64,000 nt of DNA from Siphonobacter curvatus (GTDB taxonomy: Bacteria > Bacteroidota > Bacteroidia > Cytophagales > Spirosomataceae), in assembly GCF_002943425.1 (NCBI RefSeq), contig NZ_PTRA01000001.1, forward strand, positions 2,170,001-2,234,000, written 5' to 3'. The position numbers were made by a program, and so were the translations under genes. The first letter of the stretch is position 1, and every line of letters begins with the position of its first letter. Shown here in pieces: positions 27,739 through 35,964 of the stretch. Under the pieces are notes generated by a model. It saw nothing but the letters and a program-made list of their open reading frames with translations. It was not told where the DNA came from and searched no databases.

Positions 27739-28281
27739 TTACTTTTTGAGCGTAATCATAATCACGCCGTTCTTCGCTTTTTCTCCGTACTTTTCTACAC
27801 CCTTGGCGTCTTTCAAAACGTTGATGCTTTCAATTTTATCGGGACTGATCTTCTCAGCGGATTGCTGATCCATTTCTTTTCCATCAACCAGATACAAAGC
27901 GGCGGGAAGTTCTGCTTTTTTCCCAGCTTTCGTACGAACGATTAAGATTCCATTCTCTGCCTTCGTTTTTCCTAATTTTTCAAGTAATTGAACAGGCTCT
28001 TTACCGGATTTAAAAACTTCAATAGAAGTGATATCGTCTGGGGATATCTTTTTTTCCAATTGTTCCGCGGTCCACTCTTTCCCATCCACAATAATTAATG
28101 GTGTATTCTTTCCAGTCAACTGGATTCGATTGGTGGCATTGGCGGATAAACGACTGTTCTCGTTTATCTGAATTTCTTTACCGGCACTGATTGGAGCAAT
28201 GTCCGAACGCTTACTGCACGCACTCATTAGTAGGATACCAGCTACTACTAAAATCGGAGAAATTCGCTGTAGTGTATTCAT
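27739..28281 (-). CDS. Lipoprotein with two TonB-plug-like repeats
   Basis: 180 residues. A lipobox (LLMSAC, Cys22) follows a hydrophobic signal. The mature part contains two related units: PLIIVDGKE...ISPDDITSIEVFKSG...NGILIVRTK (about 60-118) and ALYLVDGKE...ISPDKIESINVLKDA...NGVIMITLKK (about 127-180). Each resembles the small plug-domain core of SusC-type receptors (VDGxxxxxxxxxxxxxxIxxIxVLKxxxxxxxYGxxxxNGVIxI). It is a plug-like protein without a barrel. Similar plug segments occur on BlaR1-type peptidases and secreted proteins of Bacteroidota with unproven roles. A strong palindrome lies just upstream. Confidence 0.75.
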   Translation of the reverse strand: MNTLQRISPILVVAGILLMSACSKRSDIAPISAGKEIQINENSRLSANATNRIQLTGKNTPLIIVDGKEWTAEQLEKKISPDDITSIEVFKSGKEPVQLLEKLGKTKAENGILIVRTKAGKKAELPAALYLVDGKEMDQQSAEKISPDKIESINVLKDAKGVEKYGEKAKNGVIMITLKK

Positions 28282-28338
28282 AGCAATAAAAGTAAGGGTT
28301 TGAAAATGATTTAAATGTTTGATTCCGAAATTTAAGGA

Positions 28339-28363
28339 GTAATTCCGAAAATTTCGGAATTAC
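28339..28363. promoter_or_regulatory. Palindromic operator candidate before the plug-repeat lipoprotein
   Basis: A 25-base perfect palindrome with 12-base arms around a central A (arms 28339-28350 and 28352-28363, core ATTCCGAAA). A further ATTCCGAAAT copy is at 28322-28331. The site is about 60 bases before the lipoprotein ATG. It has no T tract and so fits an operator better than a terminator. Confidence 0.5.
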
Positions 28364-29266
28364 AATGAATTTTTTTACTGCTGGAAAAAAAGGCATAAAA
28401 GAAGCACGGATGGATCGCCGTAGAGTTGCAGATTTATCCTGATGAATTAGTTAGAAAAATAGGAGGTATGTAACAGGTCAAAAAAATCACTGGAGAGCCT
28501 GGGGTAGGAGCGTACCCGCCGATGAAAAAAGCTTGAGAAAGTAACCTGTATCACCAATCTTCAAATTGGACAAAACAAAGAATAGCTGTACGATAGCTAG
28601 ACTAAGTTCTTCAAACAAGGGCATTCGTGAGGAAATAAGGGCTTGCATTAAATCCGATGAGAATGCTTTATGCCTTTTATTATAGATAAGCGAGGTAAAA
28701 TTACAAAATGAGAATGCCGCGAGAATCGCTTATACGCCCTAAATCCCGGATAGAATCGCTCTATCGAAATCTCAGCGACATGGTTTGATTGAAGTTTAGT
28801 GCCGTAAGATTCCTTGCACCGTGAGAGGTACGAAAAAGGTATACAGACCTAGTCAGGTTGAGCCAGATCTAAAGTGTTATAGTGTGTGAGTACACTTTGA
28901 TTGTAGAGCTTTGAGCCTGACCATCTCACATGGAAGAGAACAGAGGTATTACCCTGCATTGTAGGCAGGAACAGGATAATCCTTCATCCGGCGTTGGGGT
29001 GCTCGATTGAACAGAGCAGGAGGTCAGATGCCAATCTTTAAAGGTGTATATCTACTAGAGCGTAGTTTCTAATGGGCCTGTTCCATAGTACTGGTTTAAA
29101 TGAGAAAGGCAGATCAGAATTGGGGCGCCGATTGTTACAAGTTAAGAAGCTGTTCTACTGTGCGGAAAGACCGTTTTTGCTCACCTTGTATTCCCTGGAT
29201 TTGATAAGGAACTAGGTGCTTGCAAGGGTTAAGTACTGGCTTCGGAAGGGTTCGGTTGAAGAGGCC

Positions 29267-29298
29267 GACTGGTACAGGTTTCCAAATCTGCACCAGTC
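29267..29298. repeat. 15-bp imperfect inverted repeat in the gene-free block
   Basis: Arms 29267-29281 and 29284-29298 pair with one A/C mismatch and one wobble; only two bases separate them. No T tract follows on either side. Confidence 0.5.
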
Positions 29299-29489
29299 AC
29301 AATCATAAGGCAGCTGCTTAGCTACCGCCACTCCAGTTTAATGTCACCAGCTCGGCATGTCATTCCCAAATTCCTCTGCTGGGATGGCTTAATCTAACAA
29401 GGCAGTTATTAATTATTGGGTATTTAATAATTATGGTATAATATAACTATTGTATAATAGATGAATGTATAAAACTTGTAGTATATAAA

Positions 29490-30140
29490 TTATTTTGAAT
29501 ACTCTAGAGTGGCTTGATGGAAGCGTTTGGTAAACCGATCGACGGCATTCCAGCAGGCAGCAGTGGAGCGTTGATTGACCGCAGATTGTGTAATACCCAG
29601 CATACCTGATATAGTGACTTCTGTATGCCCTAGTAACTTTAAATACATGATGTCAGCCTGCGGTCCCGTCCAGCGGCTGACGATGGTTTCAAGCAGTACC
29701 AAACCTGTATTCAACTCATCGTCGAAAGCCTTCCAGGGAGACTTTACCTCCACGCGATTGGGATGTTTTTTCATACCCGTTAAAAGTTGCTCCGAAGATT
29801 GAAAAGCCTCGCCGTCGGATTCGGCAACGTTCGGAGAGCGGTAGGTGATAGTACCCATACCTATGGAAATGCGGGCATCTATTGATTGTCCGGAATAGAA
29901 GTCACTCTTTAGATACGCCCGAATCAACAGGGCTACCCGTAAGGACTCGGCGGGTGTATCGACAATCCCTATAAAGCGATCGCCACGAAAGACTTCAAAG
30001 GGTAACTTTAGGTTCAATGGATTCTTTCCACCGAGGCGATGAAAGAGATCCTCCAGGTTTTTCTGAAGCTTTTTACGCTCGGGAATTTTTAAGGTTATAG
30101 AATCAATCACCTCGCCTGATAATACAGCAGCTATTTTCAT
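29490..30140 (-). CDS. SatD-like protein with cyclase-like fold and C-terminal HTH
   Basis: 216 residues. It matches the Bacteroidota SatD-type pattern: an N-terminal AAVLSGEVIDS strand, FRGDRFIGIV, ARISIGMGTITYR, SDGEAFQSSEQL and VKSPWKAFDDELN, then a helical region ending in a sigma-r4-like helix-turn-helix, VTISGMLGITQSAVNQR. The first part resembles a degenerate nucleotide-cyclase/GGDEF fold. The function of SatD proteins is unknown beyond an early link to acid tolerance in streptococci. In other Bacteroidota a DUF3307 membrane protein often sits next to it; none is seen here, where the gene-free block follows instead. Confidence 0.72.
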   Translation of the reverse strand: MKIAAVLSGEVIDSITLKIPERKKLQKNLEDLFHRLGGKNPLNLKLPFEVFRGDRFIGIVDTPAESLRVALLIRAYLKSDFYSGQSIDARISIGMGTITYRSPNVAESDGEAFQSSEQLLTGMKKHPNRVEVKSPWKAFDDELNTGLVLLETIVSRWTGPQADIMYLKLLGHTEVTISGMLGITQSAVNQRSTAACWNAVDRFTKRFHQATLEYSK

Positions 30141-30384
30141 AGATCGTTATTTTATCTTCAAATATAAGTCAATTATCTAATATTTCATAATAATAAGTAT
30201 TAAGTCTTATAATACTAAAAAATTAGATTTAAAGCTAATATTTATGAAATTGAGGATCAATAGTGGTTTTCAATTTTATTTTCGACGTATAGAGGACCGT
30301 TGCAAAGAAATCCCCATCCATAGACACTTCTCTACAGGTACGATTTTCTTTGTCTACGAGCTGTCAAACAAACCTATGATTGTC

Positions 30385-30927
30385 ATGAAAACCACAAAAA
30401 AAAACAATGTAGCCTCGGTTTCCGAGCAAGATTCTCCTGCTTTGAAAGAACTCTTCGTTGATGGCTTAAAAGATATTTACTGGGCCGAAAAGCATCTAGC
30501 CAAAGCCTTAACCAAACTTGCGAAAGCAGCTACGTCCTCTGATTTGAAAACGGCCTTTGAAACGCACAAACAAGAAACTGAAGTGCACGTGGAACGTCTG
30601 GAAAAAGTATTTTCCATGATCGATGTGAAGGCAGTCGCTAAGAAATGTGAAGCCATGGAAGGGCTTATCAAGGAAAGCGAAACCATTACCGAAGAAACCG
30701 AAAAAGGTACGATGGTTCGTGATTGCGGCCTGATCATGGCAGCTCAGAAAGTAGAGCACTACGAAATTGCGAGCTACGGTAGTCTACGTACGCTGGCCGA
30801 AAAATTAGGTTACCCTGAAGTAGCGGATCTGCTACAGACGACTCTAAATGAAGAGGGAGAGACCGATAAAAAGCTGACCGTCATTGCCGAAGAGTACGTT
30901 AACGAAGAAGCTGCGACGGAAGCGTAA
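30385..30927 (+). CDS. Ferritin-like protein of the YciE/YciF (DUF892) family
   Basis: 180 residues from ATG 30385 (ATG 30376 would add three residues). After a short basic N-terminus, the four-helix bundle is clear: LKELFVDGLKDIYWAEKHLAKAL is the standard opening of the family, followed by THKQETEVHVERLEKVF with metal-ligand candidates Glu and His, and MAAQKVEHYEIASYGSLRTLA. YciE/YciF proteins are ferritin-like, dimeric and linked to stress; their reaction is not established. It stands alone with its own terminator. The upstream in-frame extension to 30244 lacks family similarity. Confidence 0.9.
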   Translation: MKTTKKNNVASVSEQDSPALKELFVDGLKDIYWAEKHLAKALTKLAKAATSSDLKTAFETHKQETEVHVERLEKVFSMIDVKAVAKKCEAMEGLIKESETITEETEKGTMVRDCGLIMAAQKVEHYEIASYGSLRTLAEKLGYPEVADLLQTTLNEEGETDKKLTVIAEEYVNEEAATEA

Positions 30928-30965
30928 TAGTAAATAGTTTTTTAATACAATATATATTGTATGTA

Positions 30966-30999
30966 GAAAAAGCGGTATCCTACAAGGTATCGCTTTTTC
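30966..30999 (+). terminator. Terminator of the ferritin-like gene
   Basis: 14-bp stem with two wobble pairs (30966-30979, 30986-30999) and a 6-base loop; the right arm ends in CTTTTTC. Confidence 0.75.
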
Positions 31000-31002
31000 A
31001 TT

Positions 31003-31010
31003 TACTTTTG
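31003..31010 (+). promoter_or_regulatory. -7 element of the LEA-2 lipoprotein gene
   Basis: TACTTTTG matches TAnnTTTG, 28 bases before the ATG at 31039 and just after the preceding terminator. Confidence 0.5.
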
Positions 31011-31038
31011 TCCCACACGAACAGCGTCATTTACTTCC

Positions 31039-31656
31039 ATGAAAAAGATTATTCTATGGTGCTCGCTTCTGGCGGCAACCGTGAGTTTAACTCGTTGCGG
31101 CGTTAACAAGCAAATTGCCGAGGCAAAAGCCCTGGGAAATTGCCGATACGACATCGTCTCTGCCGACAGCATTTACCTGGCCGGCATTCCGATCCGCGAG
31201 TTGAAAAGCTTTGAAGCTCTGAACCCTTTGAAATACCCGCAGTTGAGTGCAGCATTACTCCGACAGAATGTACCCTTGGATGCTCGGGTCAATCTGGATA
31301 TTCGGAATCCCTCGGGAAAAATGGCGGGTATCAATCAGCTTGAATATAAAGTATTGTTGACTGGACAGGAGCTAGCCACGGGTTTTATCAATCAGCGGAT
31401 TGCCGTAGCTCCGGGCGGTCGCACGACGATTCCCATCCACGTATCGGCCAATGCTTTTCAGTTATTGTCAGACGCTAAGACGCGTGATTCCTTTATCCAG
31501 TTCGTGCAAAACCTGGCGGGTAATAAGTCAAGCCAGCCTAGTAAGCTGACCATCCGGATCAAACCTACGCTGTCGCTGGGTAACAAGCAGGTGAACTATC
31601 CCGGTTACATTACCATCGACCAAGAAGTAACGAATAAAATTCTGGTGGGCCGCTGA
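31039..31656 (+). CDS. LEA type 2 (WHy-domain-like) lipoprotein
   Basis: 205 residues. The signal ends in a lipobox-like LTRC (Cys20). The mature protein has the beta-rich pattern of the LEA14/WHy domain: VPLDARVNLDIRNPSG, LEYKVLLTGQELATGFI and a later IPIHVSANAF. Such domains occur in desiccation and membrane-linked proteins and in bacterial lipoproteins of unknown role. The protein should be anchored to a membrane facing the periplasm. It has its own promoter element and terminator and so is probably monocistronic. Confidence 0.75.
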   Translation: MKKIILWCSLLAATVSLTRCGVNKQIAEAKALGNCRYDIVSADSIYLAGIPIRELKSFEALNPLKYPQLSAALLRQNVPLDARVNLDIRNPSGKMAGINQLEYKVLLTGQELATGFINQRIAVAPGGRTTIPIHVSANAFQLLSDAKTRDSFIQFVQNLAGNKSSQPSKLTIRIKPTLSLGNKQVNYPGYITIDQEVTNKILVGR

Positions 31657-31679
31657 TCGGTCTGATCATCCAGATAACG

Positions 31680-31710
31680 AAAGGGTAGAGCCAGGCTCTG
31701 CCCTTTTGTG
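31680..31710 (+). terminator. Terminator of the LEA-2 lipoprotein gene
   Basis: 11-bp stem with one wobble (31680-31690, 31696-31706), 5-base loop, followed by TGTGT after a run of four T. Confidence 0.7.
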
Positions 31711-31737
31711 TATCCATTAAAGCGAAGCAGCGTGACC

Positions 31738-32559
31738 ATGAATCGTAGGTTTTTAGAAAGCTTTCAAAACTTTCTGCAAGAGGAAACGCCTCAGGAGAAT
31801 TGGCAGAAAGTTGATGAGGTGATCTATGAAAATCAAACCCGCCGACTAGCCGTAGCCTTACGGAAAGAAGCAGATCCAATTGTACTTTTACAAGATTCTG
31901 AACGGTACGAAACCCGCGGCTGGCAATTGGTTCAGCTCTGGGAAGACGTATGGGTGACGCAACAAACCCTGGTTGAAAGTCGCCTGAAATCTTTAGTCGG
32001 TATTTCGCAACGCATACCCGCCCGACTGACGCTTATTCAGCCCATAACACCCGCTTTTTTTCAGGAATTTCTATCCCAGAATCATCTGCAAATTCCAGTG
32101 AAATGTGCGTTTCGATACGGCTTATTTTTGAAGGAAATGCATCAGAACGAACCGTTTTTAAACGATCCTACGATTGTTAACGATTGTGTAGCCGTAGCCG
32201 GATTTGGTCCCGTACGGCCCATGCCAAGTCGGGGTAATGACTATTATTCGGGCGAGTTAATTCGCTTTGCCAATGTGCGAAATCATACGGTAGTGGGGGG
32301 GCTGGATAAACTACTTAAAGCCTTTTTAGGGGAACATCCCATGCAGGATCTGATGACTTACGCGGACCGTGACTGGTCGACGGGAAAAAGCTACGAACGA
32401 CTGGGGTTTGAACGCGTCAGTACCACGCCGCCGCAAGAACTCTGGCTCGATCCTGACGCGTTGATACGCTACTATCCGCACCGAGTTAAAGGCGAAAAAC
32501 CCAGTCACTGGCGGTCGATTTTTAATACTGGAAATTACAAATACATCAAAAAACTGTAG
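31738..32559 (+). CDS. Unassigned protein with phage-like C-terminal motif
   Basis: 273 residues from ATG 31738; a GTG 30 bases earlier lies in the terminator and is unlikely. The N-terminal third is charged and helical (RRFLESFQNFLQEET, WQKVDEVIYENQTRRLAVAL). The last 100 residues read ELIRFANVRNHTVVGGLDKLL, YADRDWSTGKSYERLGF, PPQELWLDPD and a final FNTGNYKYIKKL. The YADRxWSxGxxYxxLGF stretch recalls segments in phage proteins linked to homing endonucleases, but this is memory of a pattern, not a search result. It is followed 29 bases later by miaA on the same strand and may be co-transcribed. Confidence 0.6.
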   Translation: MNRRFLESFQNFLQEETPQENWQKVDEVIYENQTRRLAVALRKEADPIVLLQDSERYETRGWQLVQLWEDVWVTQQTLVESRLKSLVGISQRIPARLTLIQPITPAFFQEFLSQNHLQIPVKCAFRYGLFLKEMHQNEPFLNDPTIVNDCVAVAGFGPVRPMPSRGNDYYSGELIRFANVRNHTVVGGLDKLLKAFLGEHPMQDLMTYADRDWSTGKSYERLGFERVSTTPPQELWLDPDALIRYYPHRVKGEKPSHWRSIFNTGNYKYIKKL

Positions 32560-32588
32560 CCGTCGTTTCGACGCATAGAATAGTTTGT

Positions 32589-33506
32589 ATGCAGACACCA
32601 ATCGTAGTACTGGGCCCTACGGCCTCTGGTAAAACCAGATTGGCCGTAGCCTTAGCCACGGAATTTGAAGGAGAAATTATCAGCGTTGATTCAAGGCAGG
32701 TATACCGAACTATGGACATTGGAACGGGAAAAGACCTGTCTGAGTATGGTACGATACCCTATCATCTCATTGATATTATTGAGGCCGGTAAGGCGTATAA
32801 TCTGTACGAATTTCAGAAGGATTTTAAAGTAGTATATGAAGAAATACAGCGCCGGAATAAACGACCCATCTTATGCGGAGGTACGGGGTTGTATCTGGAA
32901 GCGATACTGAAAAATCACGCGTTTACCGCCATTCCTAATGATCCGGAATTACGAGAGCAGTTAAGTACGAAAAGCGATGAAGCCCTGCGTGAACACTTTC
33001 AGCAGCTTGATTCGCCGTATCACGCCGTAGCTGATTTGTCGACGCGTAAACGTACCCTGCGAGCCATTGAAATTGCGACGTACCTGCAGCAATTTCCCTT
33101 CGCTATTTCCGAAGAAAAACCCGCGTTAAATCCGCTGGTACTGGGTTTAAACCCGCCGGTTGAAATTCGGAGAGAGCGAATTACCAAACGCTTACACGAG
33201 CGTTTGCAAAACGGTATGATTGAAGAAGTACAGGGCTTACTGGATCAGGGAATTGCGGCAGACCAGTTAATCTACTACGGTCTGGAATATAAATTCATTA
33301 CGGAATACTTGTCCGGCGTATGGGACTACGAAACCATGGTTGAACGACTCAATGTAGCGATTCACCAATACGCTAAACGACAAATGACCTTCTTCCGCAA
33401 AATGGAACGCGATAACTTACGCATTCATTGGCTAACGGACTCTTTCGAAGAACAGTTACTACAGGCCCGGCAGTGGGTGGAAGAAAAAAAGAATCGGATC
33501 GATTAA
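32589..33506 (+). CDS. miaA: tRNA dimethylallyltransferase
   Basis: 305 residues, the usual length for MiaA. The P-loop LGPTASGKT is at 8-16, followed by IISVDSRQVYRTMDIGTGK, which contains the family DSRQ/YxxMDIGTxK signature, and LCGGTGLYLEAIL. The C-terminal half includes YYGLEYKFITEYLSG and QYAKRQMTFFRK, also typical. The enzyme transfers a dimethylallyl group to adenosine 37 of tRNAs that read UNN codons. The gene's last bases form one arm of a convergent terminator. Confidence 0.95.
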   Translation: MQTPIVVLGPTASGKTRLAVALATEFEGEIISVDSRQVYRTMDIGTGKDLSEYGTIPYHLIDIIEAGKAYNLYEFQKDFKVVYEEIQRRNKRPILCGGTGLYLEAILKNHAFTAIPNDPELREQLSTKSDEALREHFQQLDSPYHAVADLSTRKRTLRAIEIATYLQQFPFAISEEKPALNPLVLGLNPPVEIRRERITKRLHERLQNGMIEEVQGLLDQGIAADQLIYYGLEYKFITEYLSGVWDYETMVERLNVAIHQYAKRQMTFFRKMERDNLRIHWLTDSFEEQLLQARQWVEEKKNRID

Positions 33507-33548
33507 GGCTTTTATCCCGGTGGGAATACCCTGATCGATCCGATTCTA
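33491..33548. terminator. Inverted repeat ending miaA and the convergent lipoprotein gene
   Basis: Perfect 14-bp arms (33491-33504, 33535-33548) around a 30-base spacer that itself can form a small CCC/GGG hairpin. The left arm includes the first base of the miaA stop codon. The T tract is weak, so termination is likely but not certain. Confidence 0.5.
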
Positions 33549-33560
33549 TAGACCTAGTGC

Positions 33561-34394
33561 TTACTTAACGAACGACTTTAAAACACCGTCAGTATTGATA
33601 ATGGATGTCAATTCGGCATACGGAATCAACAGCTCCGTGGGCCCTTCGGCGTAGGCTTTAATTTCGTACGGGTTGTAGCGAAACAATAGGCCTTCCGGAC
33701 GAATGCTGAAATTATCGTTCAGGGCAAAAGCATTGTTTTCAAAAAAGTATTTTTCACCGTACGGATCACCTGCTTTCAGGCCTTCCTGCGTACGGAATAA
33801 TTTCTCCGCCGTGGCCGCTAAGGTCTTCTCATAACCGGGCTTAAATAGTTCGTTCAATGTCAGTTGATGTCCTTTAGGTGTCAGGTTTACGTAAACCAGA
33901 TTTGTGTTGGGATGAGCACCGCCCGAGTAGTTGTAGGTAAGCGTAGCCGCAGCGATACACTGGGGCGTTTGGTGGAGAACCTGCGTCCGGATGTCCGTTT
34001 CCCAGGCACTGCCCATGACGGGCTCATTGGGGAAGCGTTTCCGCTGATCGGCAATGAACGTATCGAAATCTTTGACGAAATCCTGAACGACCTGCGTAGG
34101 GGAAGCCTTCGCCTGAGCGGCCGTAGCATCGGGATTGTCGAGGTAGCCCGAGGCCGCTACCGAGTGTCGGAGAAGCGAATCCGTCAGGACCTGATTGCCT
34201 TCAAAAACCGGGTAGGTGAACTGAGCACGAGCACAGAGCGAGTCGGGGCGTACACAAAGCTGACTGCGAACGGAATCGCCCTTAATGGTGTACGCAAGGG
34301 TATCAGCTCCAGCGACCGATTGTTGCTCCGGTTTTTTCGATTCACAGGCCGCTAACAGCAGCAACAGGGGGAAGAAAAGGGAAACTTGTTTCAT
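33561..34394 (-). CDS. RsiV/DUF3298-type lipoprotein
   Basis: 277 residues from the ATG whose complement is at 34392-34394; a 14-residue upstream extension is unlikely. The signal MKQVSLFFPLLLLLAAC gives a clear lipobox with Cys17. The body matches the DUF4163/DUF3298 arrangement: YTIKGD..., then YNYSGGAHPNTNLVYVNLTPKG and QLTLNELFKPGYEKTL, and FALNDNFSIRPEGLLFRYNPYEI, LLIPYAEL near the end. RsiV of Bacillus shares this fold and binds lysozyme; Bacteroidota homologues are surface or periplasmic lipoproteins of unknown role. It has no anti-sigma N-terminus. Confidence 0.85.
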   Translation of the reverse strand: MKQVSLFFPLLLLLAACESKKPEQQSVAGADTLAYTIKGDSVRSQLCVRPDSLCARAQFTYPVFEGNQVLTDSLLRHSVAASGYLDNPDATAAQAKASPTQVVQDFVKDFDTFIADQRKRFPNEPVMGSAWETDIRTQVLHQTPQCIAAATLTYNYSGGAHPNTNLVYVNLTPKGHQLTLNELFKPGYEKTLAATAEKLFRTQEGLKAGDPYGEKYFFENNAFALNDNFSIRPEGLLFRYNPYEIKAYAEGPTELLIPYAELTSIINTDGVLKSFVK

Positions 34395-34479
34395 TACTAG
34401 AAAAGGGGATTGGGAATACAAGACTACCGAATTCAAAAAAAGGATGCAAGCAATAAAGAATCGGGATTGATTTTTAAGT

Positions 34480-34512
34480 AGTCCCCCTCTCTGGTTTCGG
34501 GAGAAGGGGACT
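34480..34512 (-). terminator. Terminator of pepT
   Basis: 12-bp stem with one C/A mismatch (34480-34491, 34501-34512) and a 9-base loop, seven bases after the minus-strand pepT stop. The following T run is short. Confidence 0.5.
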
Positions 34513-34518
34513 GGGTGC

Positions 34519-35772
34519 TTAGGCTTTTTCCGCCCAGATCTGAGCGAGGTTAACGATGACTTCCACGGCTTTCTCCATATCCTGCCGGGATACCCATTCG
34601 TGGCGGGAGTGGAACGCGTGTTCGCCCGCGAAAAGGTTGGGGCAGGGCAGTCCCATAAAGGAAAGCCGCGAGCCGTCCGTACCCCCTCGGATGCTCATTT
34701 GGCGGGCCGCAATACCGCTGCGTTCAATGGCTTCTACCGCGTATTGAGCTACCTGCGGGTATTGATCGAGTACCTCTTTCATATTGCGGTACTGTTCAAT
34801 CACCTTGAAATCTGCCGCTGAATTCGGGTACTGAGCCAGTACTTCCTCGGTCAGTTGTTTCAGAAAGGCTTCCTTTTCGTGTAGACCCGCTTCGGCGAAG
34901 TCCCGGATGATGAGTTCTACTTCGGCTTCCTCCACGGTACCGTGCAGATAAGTTGGGTGTACGAAACCCTCTTTGTCTTCGGTCGTTTCCGGAGAGAGGT
35001 GATCCTTGGGTAAGCGGGCTACCAGCTCCGAAGCGATTTTAATGGCACTTTCCATACGTCCTTTGGCAAAGCCGGGGTGCTGACTTACACCCTGAATGCG
35101 AATATGCACGGCGTCGGCCGAGAAGGTTTCGTCTTCCAGCGAGCCCAGTGTTTCGCCGTCGATGGTATAGCCGAAATCCGCACCCAGTTTTTCCAGGTCC
35201 ACCTTGGCCGTACCCCGACCGATTTCTTCGTCGGGCGTAAAAAGGATTTTTATCGTTCCGTGTTCGAGTTCGGGATGGGAAATCAGGTAATGCACCGCAT
35301 CCATGATTTCAGCCACACCGGCCTTATTGTCCGCTCCGAGCAGCGTGGTTCCGGAAGCCGTGATGAGGTCGTTTCCGATCTGGTCTTTCAGGTCGGGATG
35401 ATCGCTCATGCGGATGATCTGGGCAGGATCGTCGGGTAGAACCAGATCTGAGCCGTCGTAGCGGGTATGAACGATGGGCTTCACGTTGGCCCCCGAACAA
35501 TCGGGTGAGGTATCCACGTGCGAGCAAAAGCAAATCACGGGGACGCCCGTTTTGGCGGTGGTGGCGGGCAGCGTCGCGTACACATAGCCATAATCGTCGA
35601 GTTCGACCTCCGTAACACCCATCTGCTGCAATTCCTGCACCAGTACGCGACTCAAGTCTTTTTGCTTTTCGGTCGAAGGGTAGGTCTCGGAATGCGGATC
35701 AGACTGGGTGTCGATCTGTACGTAACGCAAAAAACGTTCGGTTACGGTAAAAGAATAAGGACTTAAAGGCAT
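34519..35772 (-). CDS. pepT: Peptidase T (tripeptide aminopeptidase)
   Basis: 417 residues, near E. coli PepT (408). M20 metallopeptidase motifs are in order: FCSHVDTSPDC with the first zinc His, LLGADNKAGVAEIM with the bridging Asp, FTPDEEIGRG with the general-base Glu pair, DGETLGSLEDETF and the late FAGEHAFHSRHEWVS. RGGTDGSRLSFMGLPCPN is also typical of PepT. It removes N-terminal residues from tripeptides in the cytoplasm. The gene is monocistronic on the minus strand, divergent from citrate synthase. Confidence 0.95.
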   Translation of the reverse strand: MPLSPYSFTVTERFLRYVQIDTQSDPHSETYPSTEKQKDLSRVLVQELQQMGVTEVELDDYGYVYATLPATTAKTGVPVICFCSHVDTSPDCSGANVKPIVHTRYDGSDLVLPDDPAQIIRMSDHPDLKDQIGNDLITASGTTLLGADNKAGVAEIMDAVHYLISHPELEHGTIKILFTPDEEIGRGTAKVDLEKLGADFGYTIDGETLGSLEDETFSADAVHIRIQGVSQHPGFAKGRMESAIKIASELVARLPKDHLSPETTEDKEGFVHPTYLHGTVEEAEVELIIRDFAEAGLHEKEAFLKQLTEEVLAQYPNSAADFKVIEQYRNMKEVLDQYPQVAQYAVEAIERSGIAARQMSIRGGTDGSRLSFMGLPCPNLFAGEHAFHSRHEWVSRQDMEKAVEVIVNLAQIWAEKA

Positions 35773-35868
35773 TGATAGTCAAACGAATAAAGGTTTTGTA
35801 CAAAACAATATAGCAAATTAGCAAGTTTTTTTGGGGAATGAAGGCGGCTTTTTTCCCGCATTCAAATT

Positions 35869-35876
35869 TATTTTTG
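35869..35876 (+). promoter_or_regulatory. -7 element candidate of the citrate synthase gene
   Basis: TATTTTTG matches TAnnTTTG, 88 bases before the ATG. A second near match, TATTTTCG, is at 35899-35906, with TTTG at 35873-35876 placed 22 bases before it. Either could be used. Confidence 0.4.
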
Positions 35877-35964
35877 TGCCGGGTGAAGGGTTTTTGTGTA
35901 TTTTCGCTGTCATCAAAACGTTGCCTCTCCTCATACTGGCCGTTGCCAAACAAATTTTTGCTTT

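Larger units (their letters stand above)
28282..29489. other. Gene-free block of 1.2 kb with several hairpins
   Basis: No credible reading frame on either strand. The part from about 28450 to 29400 is richer in G and C than other spacers and has many short stems: 28502-28517, 28749-28765, a nested pair at 28852-28921, 28953-28969, 29000-29018 and 29267-29298. The last 90 bases are very AT-rich. It may be a decayed mobile element or a structured RNA; no known family was recognised. Confidence 0.55.

Noticed and set aside
28450..29400. Group II intron or transposase remnant
   Set aside because: Some segments recall intron domains, but no domain V hairpin, reverse transcriptase fragment or terminal repeat could be shown, so it is kept only as an unexplained block.
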